In this document: positions 22,398 through 32,905 of the stretch, piece after piece
Position numbering within the stretch: the first letter of the stretch is position 1
Layout of the letters: every line of letters starts with the position of its first letter
Assembly (NCBI GenBank): GCA_008933995.1
Contig: WARS01000025.1
Span: 4,695,477 to 4,759,476, forward strand
Origin: Datnioides undecimradiatus
Taxonomy: Eukaryota > Chordata > Actinopteri > Lobotiformes > Datnioididae
Length of the DNA stretch: 64,000 bases
Direction: 5' to 3'
Position numbers and translations under genes: made by a program
Notes under the pieces: generated by a model
Told to the model about the DNA's origin: nothing
Databases searched by the model: none
What the model saw: the letters and a program-made list of their open reading frames with translations, nothing else

Positions 22398-23340
22398 CTA
22401 ATGTAAGAAGTGAGGAAGCCACCACTTGGGAAACAAATACAACATTGTGGTCATCTGGGAATCATCACATAAGAGACTTGATAATTCAAACCAGCAGCTG
22501 GGAGATGTTGATCTGTATTCTCCAACACAACACTGGATATATTCTCCGCATCGCCCCATCTTGGAGTTCTTAGCAAGAAAACAACAGATGAGTGCGATCA
22601 AGCTGTGCTGATAGCTTTGCCCCATATTGGCAGAGGAGACATGCAACATCAGCAAAATAGAGAGAGCAGAGGGGCACGAGGGAGACAATATGTTGGGGGA
22701 GCAGAGACAAAAATGACAGATTTTAATAAAAGAGACAAACACTGTAAAAGAAATAATTAAATAAAAAAAGATGAGAGCATATGTGGAAGTTGGCAGGAGT
22801 GACAGTAAGACAAGTGATAAGGAGACGGCGATGTGGTAAAAAATTAAAAGATTAAAAAAGTTTGCAAATAATATAAATCTAGAACTCAGAAAAGAAGGTA
22901 AAGGCGTGAAAAGTTTGTTCAAAGTACAAACGGGGTGAATTAAATTGAAAATAAAATCTGCAGTTTTATGCTTTTCCATTCATACTGAAGTCTTTTCAGT
23001 CGCCGCTGTAGAAAAGAAGCACAGAACTGTAGCGCTTGGAGTCAAAAAGCTCATTGGCTATAATAATCAGTGCCTACATATGTGCCTTTAGAGCTTGAAG
23101 TAAAGTTTCGATTCACAGTGTGAATAAAGAACTGATGTATTGATACCACAGAAAAAGAGGTGAAGAGGTGAAGCTTCTGTCTGACAAGCACGTGAAGCAA
23201 ATATTTGAGAAGAAAAGGAAATCTGAGGGAAGCAAAGATCACGACAGGACAGTAATGACATTTAAGTGAAAAAAAAAAGAGAAAATGCAGGCAACATCAC
23301 GATTACTCTGAAGACAACACTGAACACAGTTGGATTTAGT
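22398..23340. other. Unique purine-leaning noncoding DNA
   Basis: The - strand carries a 193-codon open frame (22398-22979) that is hydrophobic and rich in Leu, Ser and Phe. The + strand is purine-rich, which explains the composition, and no signal, domain or splice structure supports a gene. An A-run lies at about 23269-23278. Confidence 0.5.
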
Positions 23341-23615
23341 AATCCAGCCTTGTCAGATGAGAGAAACATGGCCTCAGACTCGCAGTGGTCGTTTTAATGC
23401 TGACTGCGTCACCCTCAATCTGTAAAACCCTCTGGTGAATATTGGAGGTGACAATCTGACAAAGCCAGAAGGACGATATCATCGGCATACAACAGAGATG
23501 CCGCTGTAATGTCATCCAACTGGACACTGTCCAGAGCTCTACAACACTTTGATATCCTGTGCATAAATATCCCAAACATAAAAGGGGACAAGGGGCACAC
23601 CCTTGTTGGAGTGAC
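23341..23615 (-). mobile_element. Non-LTR retrotransposon (LINE) reverse transcriptase remnant
   Basis: On the - strand the sequence encodes a piece of the palm of a LINE reverse transcriptase. In order it has a QQG-type motif (about 23600-23612), CPLSPFMFGIF (23570-23600) and the catalytic box LLYADDIVLLA, with the YADD codons at 23478-23489. A later CESEAMFLS piece at about 23350-23382 corresponds to the conserved SEAM region. It is dead: the QQG and CPLSP parts are out of frame by a small insertion near 23598, and two stop codons lie near 23417-23425. No endonuclease domain, 5' end or 3' tail is found nearby, so it is a 5'- and 3'-truncated fossil. It belongs to a LINE type common in fish; I do not assign the clade. 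Confidence 0.9.
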
Positions 23616-23879
23616 GTGCTTGACTTAACGCCAGATGCAGCGCGTGCTCAGAGTGTACGAAACTGCAATCCTTGCAACTTATACTGATGCAGCTCCTCCT
23701 TCAACACGTAGATTCATTTCCCATGATATATCACGTAGACGTGAGTGGAGAAAGTTGAAAAGAATCAAACTTTCCCCATTGTTTGACAATAAAAATGTGA
23801 TTTGAAGATTAAATTGGATGGAAACAACAACAGAATTGGGTGGAAAATGAATTTTGAGGACGATTTTGAAGGGATAACT
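23616..23879. other. Unique DNA flanking the LINE fossil
   Basis: On the - strand side upstream of the reverse transcriptase piece I find no further element sequence that I can recognise. Confidence 0.4.
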
Positions 23880-24000
23880 GATGCAACATCCAATTATGGC
23901 CATTGAAGGAGTGAAAGGGGGAAGGAAAGAGAGATATGGAGGAAGAGAGAAAGTCCTCGAGCACTGAGGGGAAGGTCAGAGAAATGCAGGCAGATGTTAG
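23880..24000 (+). repeat. Purine-rich tract
   Basis: A GA-rich stretch with scattered C and T. The - strand Leu/Ser-rich frames here are composition effects. Confidence 0.65.
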
Positions 24001-24482
24001 AAGATGTCCCAGAAGTATTCTCTTTGCTGCAGTGTGTGATTCTCTCACACCAAGCAGAGAGGGAGAGCGAAGGCACAACAATAACAGGCACAGACAAGAA
24101 ATGCTCAGACGGCAGCAGAGCTCAGCTATCAATGAAGTGCATGTATTTATGTTAATTTGGCGTGCAGATGTAAACACATTTGCATACATGTTTATATATA
24201 TGGGCTCAAACATGGGTTATTCACACACAAAGCTGTCTCATTTGCATTACGTTATCTGCCTGTCATTGCTCAACTTGCTGTATTCCCAGCCCAGTCAAGG
24301 GACTCTGCAAGGATTGCATAAAGACATTTGTTGCTGTATCCTTTCACTCTGCTGCTTATAATACAGAACGCGTCTCTCACTGCCTCCAGACTGCCACTGC
24401 AACCTACACACACACACACCTGCAAAAGTTATGTCAGTCCACCCAAGGACACTCAGCATGTCAGCTCTGATTAAGCCTGCAC
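24001..24482. other. Unique DNA with two POU octamers and a short CA run
   Basis: ATTTGCAT occurs at 24178-24185 and 24240-24247, only 62 bases apart. A (CA) run lies at about 24406-24419. A 141-codon + strand frame spans 23936-24361 without any recognisable domain. Confidence 0.45.
24178..24247 (-). promoter_or_regulatory. Pair of POU octamers
   Basis: Two exact ATTTGCAT words in the same orientation, at 24178-24185 and 24240-24247. This is the closest octamer pair in the window. Confidence 0.4.
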
Positions 24483-24810
24483 TCAGCCTGTAGAATAGAG
24501 TTCCTGGGTGAGGGGAGCGGTACAGGGGGAAAAGAAGCGACTTGTGTCCAGTAATAAATCGCTGCAGGCAGCCGGGCCCTTCAGAGCCATGGCCCAGTCG
24601 ACCACCAACAGATGCCGGCTGGTTTGGCCTGCCAGTTGCGTCCCGGCCTGTGGGCCAGCACCATCATGAGTGATGGCCACGGTCCAAAGCAGGGGTCTGC
24701 CGCCACAGGCGCAGGTGTAGACATCGTTAACATCCAATAAGAAGAGAACGGAGCCCTGCGGGTGGGGCAAAGTGATATTGATGGAGGCTCGTCTGCAGTT
24801 GCTGGGTTCA
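24483..24810 (-). other. GC-rich open block: candidate exon or conserved element
   Basis: The - strand is open over 24483-25052 without an ATG start. Within it, 24483-24810 is clearly richer in G and C than its flanks and reads as a plausible protein segment (SINITLPHPQGSVLFLLDVND, then Cys-, Gly- and Trp-containing sequence), with about two thirds G or C at third codon positions. A fair 3' splice acceptor (ttctcatatttgctcag) ends just before 24810. I find no good donor, so it would have to be a last exon ending at the TGA at 24483-24485. I do not recognise the protein. A conserved noncoding element fits equally well. Confidence 0.25.
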
Positions 24811-25060
24811 CTGAGCAAATATGAGAATAAATATGGCCTTTTGCATAGCATGCACCTTTCATTAATATTAACCAACAGCCTCAATGGCGCACAGGAGTGT
24901 CCATTAACGGCGGTCACTGCGGTTTGACAACCTCCGTCTGTTTGTAGTTTTATTTGTGGCTGTTGTAACGGTGTTACTGCTCTCCCTGTCCTCTTTAGAA
25001 TGACGTAGCGTGTATATGCGAAGCATGATCCAATATATTCTTCTCCTGCCAAGTCAGCAA
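24811..25060. promoter_or_regulatory. Candidate conserved noncoding element
   Basis: The adjoining stretch has cattaatattaacc near 24862, ttttgcatagcatgcacc near 24838, ccattaacggcgg near 24901 and preserved CpGs. The texture is that of a developmental regulatory element; conservation is untested. Confidence 0.3.
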
Positions 25061-27187
25061 AGTCAATTATGTTGGTTGTTTGTTTGGAAGTTGGAAAATT
25101 ATGTGACCGTTTGCCAAGCTAGAGACATGATCAGCTCCAAATTAATCCTGTGAGGATTCATATTGTTTTGGCACACACTTTTTTCCTCCTCATTGTGCTG
25201 GTATTGCCAGGAAATTGAGTAGTCGTGTGAAAAACAAGAGCATCTGAGACAAAACAGCAAAGGATAAACAAGGCTGGATATGAACTAAATGATTTGGTGG
25301 CTGGCCAGTTATCCATCCGTGAATTAGCTTTTCTAGGCATCTAACCTTGTCCAACATCAATCCAATTCTACAAATGCAGTCTCTTCCTTGTGTTTAAATA
25401 ATCCTCATGTCAAATGTTCCAGTCCGACACAAAGCCTCCCTATGCTGCAGCGCAGTTCTCCAACAAGGCCAAAGCCTATGATTGTAGGCCCCTCTGGGCC
25501 AGGGACAGACAAGCTGGGTGCCTTGTAGGTTAAAGTATTCTGCAGTTTCCTGGAATTCATTCAGATTTGGAAAGGTTACATTAAGGGGGTTCAGATCCTC
25601 AGGCCAGTGATGACGTTGTGTCCAAAAGCACCACACACACCCCCACATGAGTCGCGCCTTAACAAGATCTGGGCAGGAATAAGCCAAGCGGAAGTGGATC
25701 TTTTCTCCTCGGGGCAGAGCCTTCACATCCCTGCAGATTTTCCTGAGTCACCACGACGATCCACACCAGCTGTCTATCTGTGCCTCAACAGAAGACTCCT
25801 GTAGTGCTCAGGACTCTCTCCCGTGAGCTGTTTGAGTCCATTGAGGGGATTTCCTTTAAACTGCTGTGTTTGAAGATAGCATTGTTGCTGCCGCTGACTT
25901 CAGTTCAGTGGGTGAGTGATTTAGGTGCCCTGTTGGTCTGCTTAGGCTGTCTGTTCGTTTTAGAACCAGAGTGGAGATATAGCCCAGCTAAGCCCCTTGT
26001 TTGTACAGTACACAAGAGCAAGAACATCATTTTCTCTTTCCTCCTTGTGCGCCAAGGTCTTGGAGTTGCCCCCTCTCTTCTTCAGTCTGGTTCATAATCT
26101 GGCTCAAGCGTGACCTTTTAATTTGAACAAAACAAATAAACTTAACTCAAGTTTTAGGTCTTGCATGATGCGGCACTATTATTATTTTTTTTATTGTAAA
26201 AAACACCCTGGTGTTAGGTGCACTGGGTTGTGTGGGTCTGTTGTGTGCTCTGGTAAGCGGCATGTCCTATGTGATTATGAACTCCTAGCAAAAACAACTA
26301 AACAGTCTTTGGCTGTGTTAAGGCATTTCATGCATCTATGGGTCAACAAGCTTGGATCATCCAGGTGCAATTCCAGTACAATCCAACAAGAGCAGCAGAT
26401 CACAGTTAGACTGCATCTGGTGGGTCTCTCCCACCAGTGGCTATGTTGGTAGGTGTCTGCGGGTGGGAGATACTTAACCTCTCACTAGTTTCCTGTCAGT
26501 GGGCCTGGTGGGTGCAACAAAATATTGTTCCCTTCTTGCTACAATCAGGCTGCGGGGACTGTAAAGCTCATTTCATGTGCAGAGGGGTCTGTAGCAGCGG
26601 TGATCCCAGTTTCAAACACATTCTTTCGACATGCTGTGTCGCAATAAGAGGTGCCAGTATAAAACTTCCCCCCACTAAGCCTATAGAGCCTGTTGCACAG
26701 TCAGGCCTGTGTGGATCAAACAAAGGTTACATGTTGTTACCCCCTGTTCAATGAGCACACAATCAGCCCATATGACATAAGGATAGTACATTGGTTGAGG
26801 GTAAATTAAGGGAAAAAGTACAAAATCATAGATTTAGTCAAGTCAAGTGGATTGATGGAATATAACCAAGGCTGAGGTCTAACCTTGACCTCTTTTAGTT
26901 GAGGTTTGGTTGAACAGTTTTCACATACTGCACCTTCATACTGCATATAGCTATAATGCAACATCAAATAATGTATCAGTGTTCCAAAAATAACACACTT
27001 TTACAGTTTCTTAAATGATAAATGAGGCAGTACGTCTGTGATTGTTACAGCGGCGCGCATGTACTCTGTCATGCATATATACTGTCAGTCTTGGGTGCTC
27101 TTATCTCCCCTGTGCTGTTCTCTATACTTTTCTATTCATTAGGACTTGTACACAAAGAGTGTGCTGCCATCTTTTCTCTCCCTGCAG
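25061..27187. other. Unique noncoding DNA
   Basis: Open frames up to about 110 codons occur on both strands (25394-25726 -, 25780-26097 +, 26123-26452 +, 26437-26754 +). None has a recognisable domain or convincing splice context. No microsatellite of note. Confidence 0.5.
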
Positions 27188-27237
27188 ATTCTTTCATCCC
27201 TCCCACGGCAGTGAGTGGCAGCACGCTGAGCCCCCGG
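27188..27237 (+). other. Candidate 50-bp internal exon (unproven)
   Basis: A strong acceptor (tcttttctctccctgcag) ends at 27187, and a consensus donor (CGG followed by GTGAGT) starts at 27238. The 50 bases are open in two frames, one reading SFIPPTAVSGSTLSPR, a serine/proline-rich sequence of the kind found in disordered protein regions. I recognise no gene. The length is not a multiple of three, so it would not be a frame-neutral cassette. Confidence 0.2.
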
Positions 27238-27820
27238 GTGAGTCTGGCAGCAACTTGTTAAGTTTGCTACAAGGTTCAACTGCAGGCCTCATTAGCCATT
27301 CATAATCACCTGGTGGCCTCACTTCAACGTGCACATTGTTGCTACATGACTGAGGTTGCCACTTGGTTTCTCCCCGATTCCTTTCCGCTGTTTTGGGTAC
27401 ACAGTTGGCCCTTGGTATGCTGACACTCCAATACTAATGAGCAAGCATTAGACGTCACGTCTCAATTCAAGAACGTGTAAACCTCGTTGTAAGGATACAG
27501 GGAAAACACAGCGTCTGGAGGACTGTCTTTAACACCTCTACTATTCTGGATGATAGTAATTCGCTTGTGGGGGACAAGTTACTTAAGGATCTGACATCAA
27601 ATAATGAAACAGTCAGTCAGAAGAAAAAGGTTTTCTATGCCACCCAAGTCGATGCGCAGAAAACTGCAAGAAAGCCCATGTGCACATGGACGCACAAACA
27701 CACGCACACACAAACACATGTATATTTATTACATTTCAGTAGGTTGCATATCAGCAAAAGCTTGCCTAACCATGGTACACATATGATGAATGTGAATAGA
27801 CACTGACGTGTGTGCTACTT
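27238..27820. other. Unique noncoding DNA
   Basis: An imperfect CA-rich stretch lies at 27697-27719. Nothing gene-like is seen. Confidence 0.5.
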
Positions 27821-27823
27821 AGT

Positions 27824-27825
<2 letters not shown>

Positions 27826-27858
<33 letters not shown>
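27826..27858 (+). repeat. (CA)n microsatellite
   Basis: About sixteen uninterrupted AC units. Confidence 0.97.
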
Positions 27859-27859
<1 letters not shown>

Positions 27860-28790
27860 TAATTATTTTTGAGGAACTAATCTGGGATGGCTTTTTAATT
27901 AAAAGGATTATTAAAAAGCACCATAATGATATAAGACATGAGGAACTGTCACTGATGTGATTTATTTGTAATGAATCAATGTTTGGTAGCATTCTTCTGG
28001 CATTCAGCCACTGCCCACATTACTGTAATGTTGAAGCCGGTGGCACTCTGTAGGCTGTATCCCTGATGTTCACAGTCAAGGGTCAATCCAGCTGTTACTA
28101 GAGGCATTTCAGTAACAGATAAAACAGAGTGGCAATGTTTATATCAAACATATCTGCAGTAACATATTGCCCTTCACACGTCTCGATCAATTTGTTTCAT
28201 TCAAATTAAACAGCAGCAGCAGCGTGTAGACATTTTTGGTGGGTCTGATAAATCGCTGGTCGGAATTTCACGAGCATCTGCATTTTTGTGTGTGAGTTTG
28301 GAGGTGGTGAGGCTGGCAGGCACATGCTGAGAAGGATGAGTAATGACGCTGAATTGAGAGGCGGAGGAAGTAAACACACTGGGCTGTTGTTTCTATTGGA
28401 CGTTTCACCCTGGGGCTGTCGTCACAGCAACCCCTTCTCCTAAAATTTATTATGGTTCTGCCTTTGCCTCCTACTGCAAAAGCCAAGTAATTCTAAACCA
28501 GGGGTCTACACAAACTGCTCTTTGCATTCTTCAACTTCTATTTTCCCTTACTCTCGCTCTTTGTCTCTCATTTGTTTCTCCCTCCTGTCCGGCCAGGTAT
28601 AGACTAAGTGGTTGCTGTCAATTGAAACAGATTGTTACGTGCTGCACACAGAACCATGGGGCGCCCTGAGCCAGACAAGGGCAAGCAGAGATGAACGCAC
28701 GGTCCCATCTTCACTATTCACCCTTAATGCGTGTGATGCATCAGCTTATCATCGCTAACACTACACTCTAAAAGCCCAAAGACAGAGTCC
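27859..28790. other. Unique noncoding DNA
   Basis: A TTAATTAAAAGG word near 27895 and other AT-rich cores lie just after the microsatellite. A (CAG)4 lies at 28211-28222. No gene is recognised. Confidence 0.5.
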
Positions 28791-29160
28791 AGCCCCTTTA
28801 TTTTCTGGCCCATCTCATACTGCCAGGTCAAGCCACCGGGCTGGCCAGGGGCCCAAGTCTCAGGGACAAAGCTAAGCCTGGGCATATCCCCAGCCCGGCC
28901 ACCTGCCAGCAGGCCCCCACAATCCCGAGCAGTGGATGGAGAGCTTTCTGCCTCTTACTCTGTATCTACCATATTTTTTTCTTGGATTTAAAGGTTATCT
29001 GCAGCCATCCTGTCTGGGGCCTCTGGCGAGAGTTGGAGAGAGCAGCTGCCACAGGTGTGAGCGCTGCCGATAAGCGAAAGAAGGCTAGGAGAGGGGGCGC
29101 TGGGTGAGGGGAGGGGCAGAGGGTGGCAAAAAGATATGGGGGTCCATCGTGGCTCGAGAC
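28791..29160. promoter_or_regulatory. GC-rich block with E-boxes and a CTCF-like core
   Basis: This block is distinctly GC-rich but poor in CpG at 28791-28935, for example the stretch around 28837-28921. It is followed by E-boxes CAGCTG (29043) and CAGGTG (29052) and an AGGGGGCGCT word at 29092-29101. It has no supported open frame; the 60-codon - strand frame is Pro/Ser-rich. It may be a regulatory element. Confidence 0.3.
29092..29101 (+). promoter_or_regulatory. Partial CTCF-like core
   Basis: AGGGGGCGCT matches the 3' two thirds of the CTCF core. The 5' part (CCA) is not matched, so this is weaker than the site at 17094-17107. Confidence 0.25.
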
Positions 29161-30993
29161 TGACCTTCATTCACAATATTGTACACAGATGGAGAGCTGA
29201 GAGATGAGAAAACAAAAAGCATATCTAAACCATAAAGCTGTGATCAACTCAGCAAGGCTGCTTTATTTTAAAATAAAAGAGGAGAGAGACAATGAGGGAG
29301 ACACAGAAACAGACGTAGGGAGGCAAAGCAGGAGCAGTAGCGGTGCTGGTTGAGAGGCTGTACATGTAGCGTACAGAATAAATAATTCATCGTGTAGCAT
29401 TTTAGAGATGTGCATGAACATGAACTTGAGCTGAAAATGTTTTTTTGTTTTTTTTTTTAAAGGGCTGTACTAATGCGAGGGATTAGGATCAGGGATGTAA
29501 TCTGTTCTTCCTGCTTCACAAAGTGAAAACACAGCCCGGGCTGGGACACAGCAACCAATCCCAGGGCTCACTAGCTCACTTTCAGTGTGTGTAGCTCCTC
29601 CATTAATAACTAATAGGTGGAACATTAGGGGGAAATGGTGAGTATATCTTGAGGGCTTACATTAGCTGGGCGTACGGCATCTCCTTATCTGTGTGTAGGA
29701 CAAGAGAGGGAGGGAGAAGGGATACGTCGTCCTCTCTTTGACTTTCTTTCTTCCATTAACTGCCCTGGGAGGATAATTCGAGTGTTACTAAAAGTGCAGA
29801 AACAGCTGAGCATGAGCACATGTGCACGCATTTAACCATGCAAGAGCGTGCCCACTGAGTCACTGACAAATACATGCACACGCTTACAGACATGTGCGTC
29901 CTGGGCATTAATAATGCATAACCAGAACAGTCAAGAATCATACCACCACATCGTCTGCATACATAAAAACCAGTTAGACATTGTGTTCTGCCACTGTGAT
30001 ATGAATGCTAATTCCAACCAGCAGCGACGTTGAGTGCCTCATTTCCAATATGAGTGTTAATGCATTGTACTCAGCTTGTCAATATCAACGGGAGCTGCAG
30101 GATAATACGCAGGCTTCTTTATTACTCATTATCCACATAATGAAATACATCACTGCTCAAAAGAGCTGTCCTCTAACGCACATTCAAAGTAGAGATAACA
30201 CCACTGATATAAGTTCAAATTCACATTTTGCTCACACGTGACACATTTTCACACTACTAATTTACAATATGTGACAGTTGTTTCTTATCTTCTTCAAGTT
30301 TCACTCGTTCCAGCGCCATGCTATTGGAAGGTAATTTAAAACTCCAAATTGAATACCAACAGTGAGGGTTAAAGATGGCACTGAGAGCTACGGAGAAATT
30401 AACGGAAGGAACAATATATTTGCGCAGCAATTATGTTTCATTTACATAAGTAGATGAGTAATAAAATGAAGAGCTTTTCATTTGCATACATATACAAATG
30501 TTTCCTAAAACATCAGCTATCAGGGGATGTAGCACGAGAGGTGGGAAAGCGACGTGACGGGAAATAAAAATGATCCTTAAATCAACACTTTTGTTACAGT
30601 GAGTGCAGGATTTATGCAGCATTGGGAGCTACTACTGCTTTTTGATAGGGAACGTGCATAATTATCATAATAACTAATGATGATTCATGGATTGTTTTTC
30701 AGAGATCGGTGATGCACAAAGATTGTATTGTGATTGGGGAGGGGAGTTGCCCCTGCTCACTCGACTAGAGTGCACCCACTTTTGAAACACTTACAGTAAA
30801 CCAAACATGCATGTACACACACACGTGCGCACACACACGCGCACAGAGAAAAAGAGAGAAGCACTCTCCTATATCTCTGGCTAATTTCAGACTCTGGCTA
30901 CACAAACATCATTAATCAAGCTGACTAAGATTAGTCACTGGCAAGCTCCCCTACCTGTTTATTATAATTAAATCGATGTACGTGTCATTGCAG
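29161..30993. other. Unique noncoding DNA
   Basis: A T-rich run lies at 29440-29458. A POU octamer (ATTTGCAT) is at 30480-30487 in AT-rich sequence at 30400-30700 that has several TAAT cores and looks element-like. A short imperfect CA tract lies at 30814-30846. No gene is recognised. Confidence 0.5.
30480..30487 (-). promoter_or_regulatory. POU octamer (ATTTGCAT on +)
   Basis: An exact octamer in AT-rich sequence with nearby ATTA cores. Confidence 0.35.
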
Positions 30994-31163
30994 GCGTGGA
31001 CCCCAACTACGGCTGGGGCGGTTACGCTCACCACAAAAGATGGTCTGAAAAACAAAGGGAACCAAAGCTAGAAAATAGAGAAAAGGAGAATAAAGTGATG
31101 GAGGTGAAGTTAAGGCGTGGGCAGAATTGGATACAAGTTAAGGCTCGCAGATTGGAGACAAAG
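30994..31163 (+). other. Candidate 170-bp internal exon (unproven)
   Basis: The acceptor side is cgtgtcattgcag ending at 30993. The donor is AAG followed by GTGAGA at 31164, a good consensus. One frame is open throughout. It starts VDPNYGWGGYAHHKRW and then becomes a Lys/Glu/Arg-rich stretch from a purine-rich region. The first 16 residues look protein-like and the rest looks compositional. I recognise no family. It could also be an exon of a noncoding RNA or chance. Confidence 0.2.
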
Positions 31164-32639
31164 GTGAGAGGCGCCTTTTGCTGTTCTGTACTTTACAGAT
31201 AACCTCTGCTACATCCGCAAGAAGGGTCCACGTGGAAAGGTTCTATTCAGCGCGGTTCAGATTGTATAACCTACCCATTCACAGGCTCACAGCACAACAG
31301 TAAACATCTCCCAAAAGAAAGAGACCTGATAGAAAAGCAAGCTGGAGGCCCAAACAAACAAACCAAAAAAAGAACTCCTTTCAGGAGCTAAGCTACGAAA
31401 AAAGGCAGACCAGACACATTTAAGCAAACGCTCCCTTGTGTGAGTTCTACAGGCCGAGTGAAACCTTAGTTTGTGTATTTCTTTCTCTGTATTTCCTTTT
31501 GCGCTTTGTGTCTTGGCTCCTCTCTGTGACTGTCAGGAAATAAAATTGTACAGCACATAGCACATTGGCTTTGCTCAAGAAGTGTGCTCGGATGGAGAGC
31601 ACTGCTTCAATGTATGCCTTTCTTCACTTCCAGAGAGGTTCAGAATAGGGAGGTTGGAGAAGCTGGGTGAATGGGCAGGAAGGCAGGAAGGCAGATATTT
31701 GATTTGTGCCAGATACTCGGGGAGCACACGAGAGATAAAGGGAGTGAGCCACTAAAACTTTTTTTTTGTGGATAACGTGACATGGTAATGGCTCATAAAG
31801 GGAAAGTAAATTGGAGATCGAGGTTTATGACCGTAGTGGATTGGGTGGTGGAGGGCCAGGGGAAGGAGCAGCAGGATGACAGTGCGCTGGGACTCATATC
31901 TGGGAAGCACATACGGATACCAGGCCTGCCATAAAGTCTTTTTGATAGGGGGTAAACTCTTTTCTGCCATAAAAAGCCTTTTCTGTCAGGTTTGATAACC
32001 AGTCCTGAATGTTTTATGTACAGGAAATTATGTGATATTCTCAAAAATCTGCTAGTTTTACTGCAGTGAACAACGACTGTAGCATCCATACAGATGTGCC
32101 ATTTGGCTGTTTTAAAGTACAGTTGAACTACCTTCAGGAAACCAGCTCGCAGATACAAAACTATGTCAATTTAACTTTGATGATCTGAATATTCCTGTCT
32201 CAATTACCGTTTGAACAGGAACAGAGCACATGTATTGGTACTAAGCATAGAGCGAAATTGGACTGCAGATGCGGCGGCTGGAATGACTGGCATTTGAATG
32301 GAGGGAAGTAAGAGGTGAACCGACGGCATGGTGAATAAAACATGAGACCGATAGGAACGCACCGACCAAAATGAGACAGCCGTGTCTTTGTACTGCATCA
32401 ACCCTTGACCTCGTCGTCAAATTGGTTGACATCACACACTCCACACACACACCTGGCTGCAGCACGCAAGTGTAGTGAGGCTTGTGATTAGATGGGCTCG
32501 CATTTACATTGCTGGTGGCGAGCGTAGCGCTTTATTTCTCTCGAAATAAATACAACATTTCATTTCAACTGTTGTTGCAAAGAGGATGTCGGCGCTGGTC
32601 CCCTCTCTTCAGAGTCTGCCATTGCTTTGATAGATAAAA
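31164..32639. other. Unique noncoding DNA
   Basis: A short GGAAGGCA tandem (31678-31694) and a T9 run near 31760 are the only low-complexity features. The 121-codon - strand frame at 31793-32158 has no recognisable domain. Confidence 0.5.
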
Positions 32640-32905
32640 AGACAGACAGAGGACAAAAACTAACTCAGAAGGTTTTATTCACAAACTATTAATTGTGTCT
32701 GTGAGGGAACCCAGCTGATGTGTTATGGAAAGCAAATACAGACTAATGGCCAGAAATGGCAAGCAGTTTTCTCCGTGATGTTCTCATTTGTTCACAGTAA
32801 TTATACCAATTCCTCAAAATTAATGTGGGAATGATTTATTGATGCTAACATGCTTCATGTAAATGTCTCCAGTGACAGATTAAAATGGCATTAATGGGTG
32901 AATAA
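32640..32905. promoter_or_regulatory. Candidate conserved noncoding element
   Basis: AT-rich but complex sequence with many homeodomain-type cores: attaattg near 32689, gtaattataccaatt near 32798, attaatgtggg near 32819 and ggcattaatggg near 32887. No repeat or open frame is present. Conservation is untested. Confidence 0.3.

Noticed and set aside
22398..22979. 193-codon hydrophobic - strand open frame that could pass for a membrane protein
   Set aside because: Its composition follows from a purine-rich + strand, with no recognisable family or splice signals.
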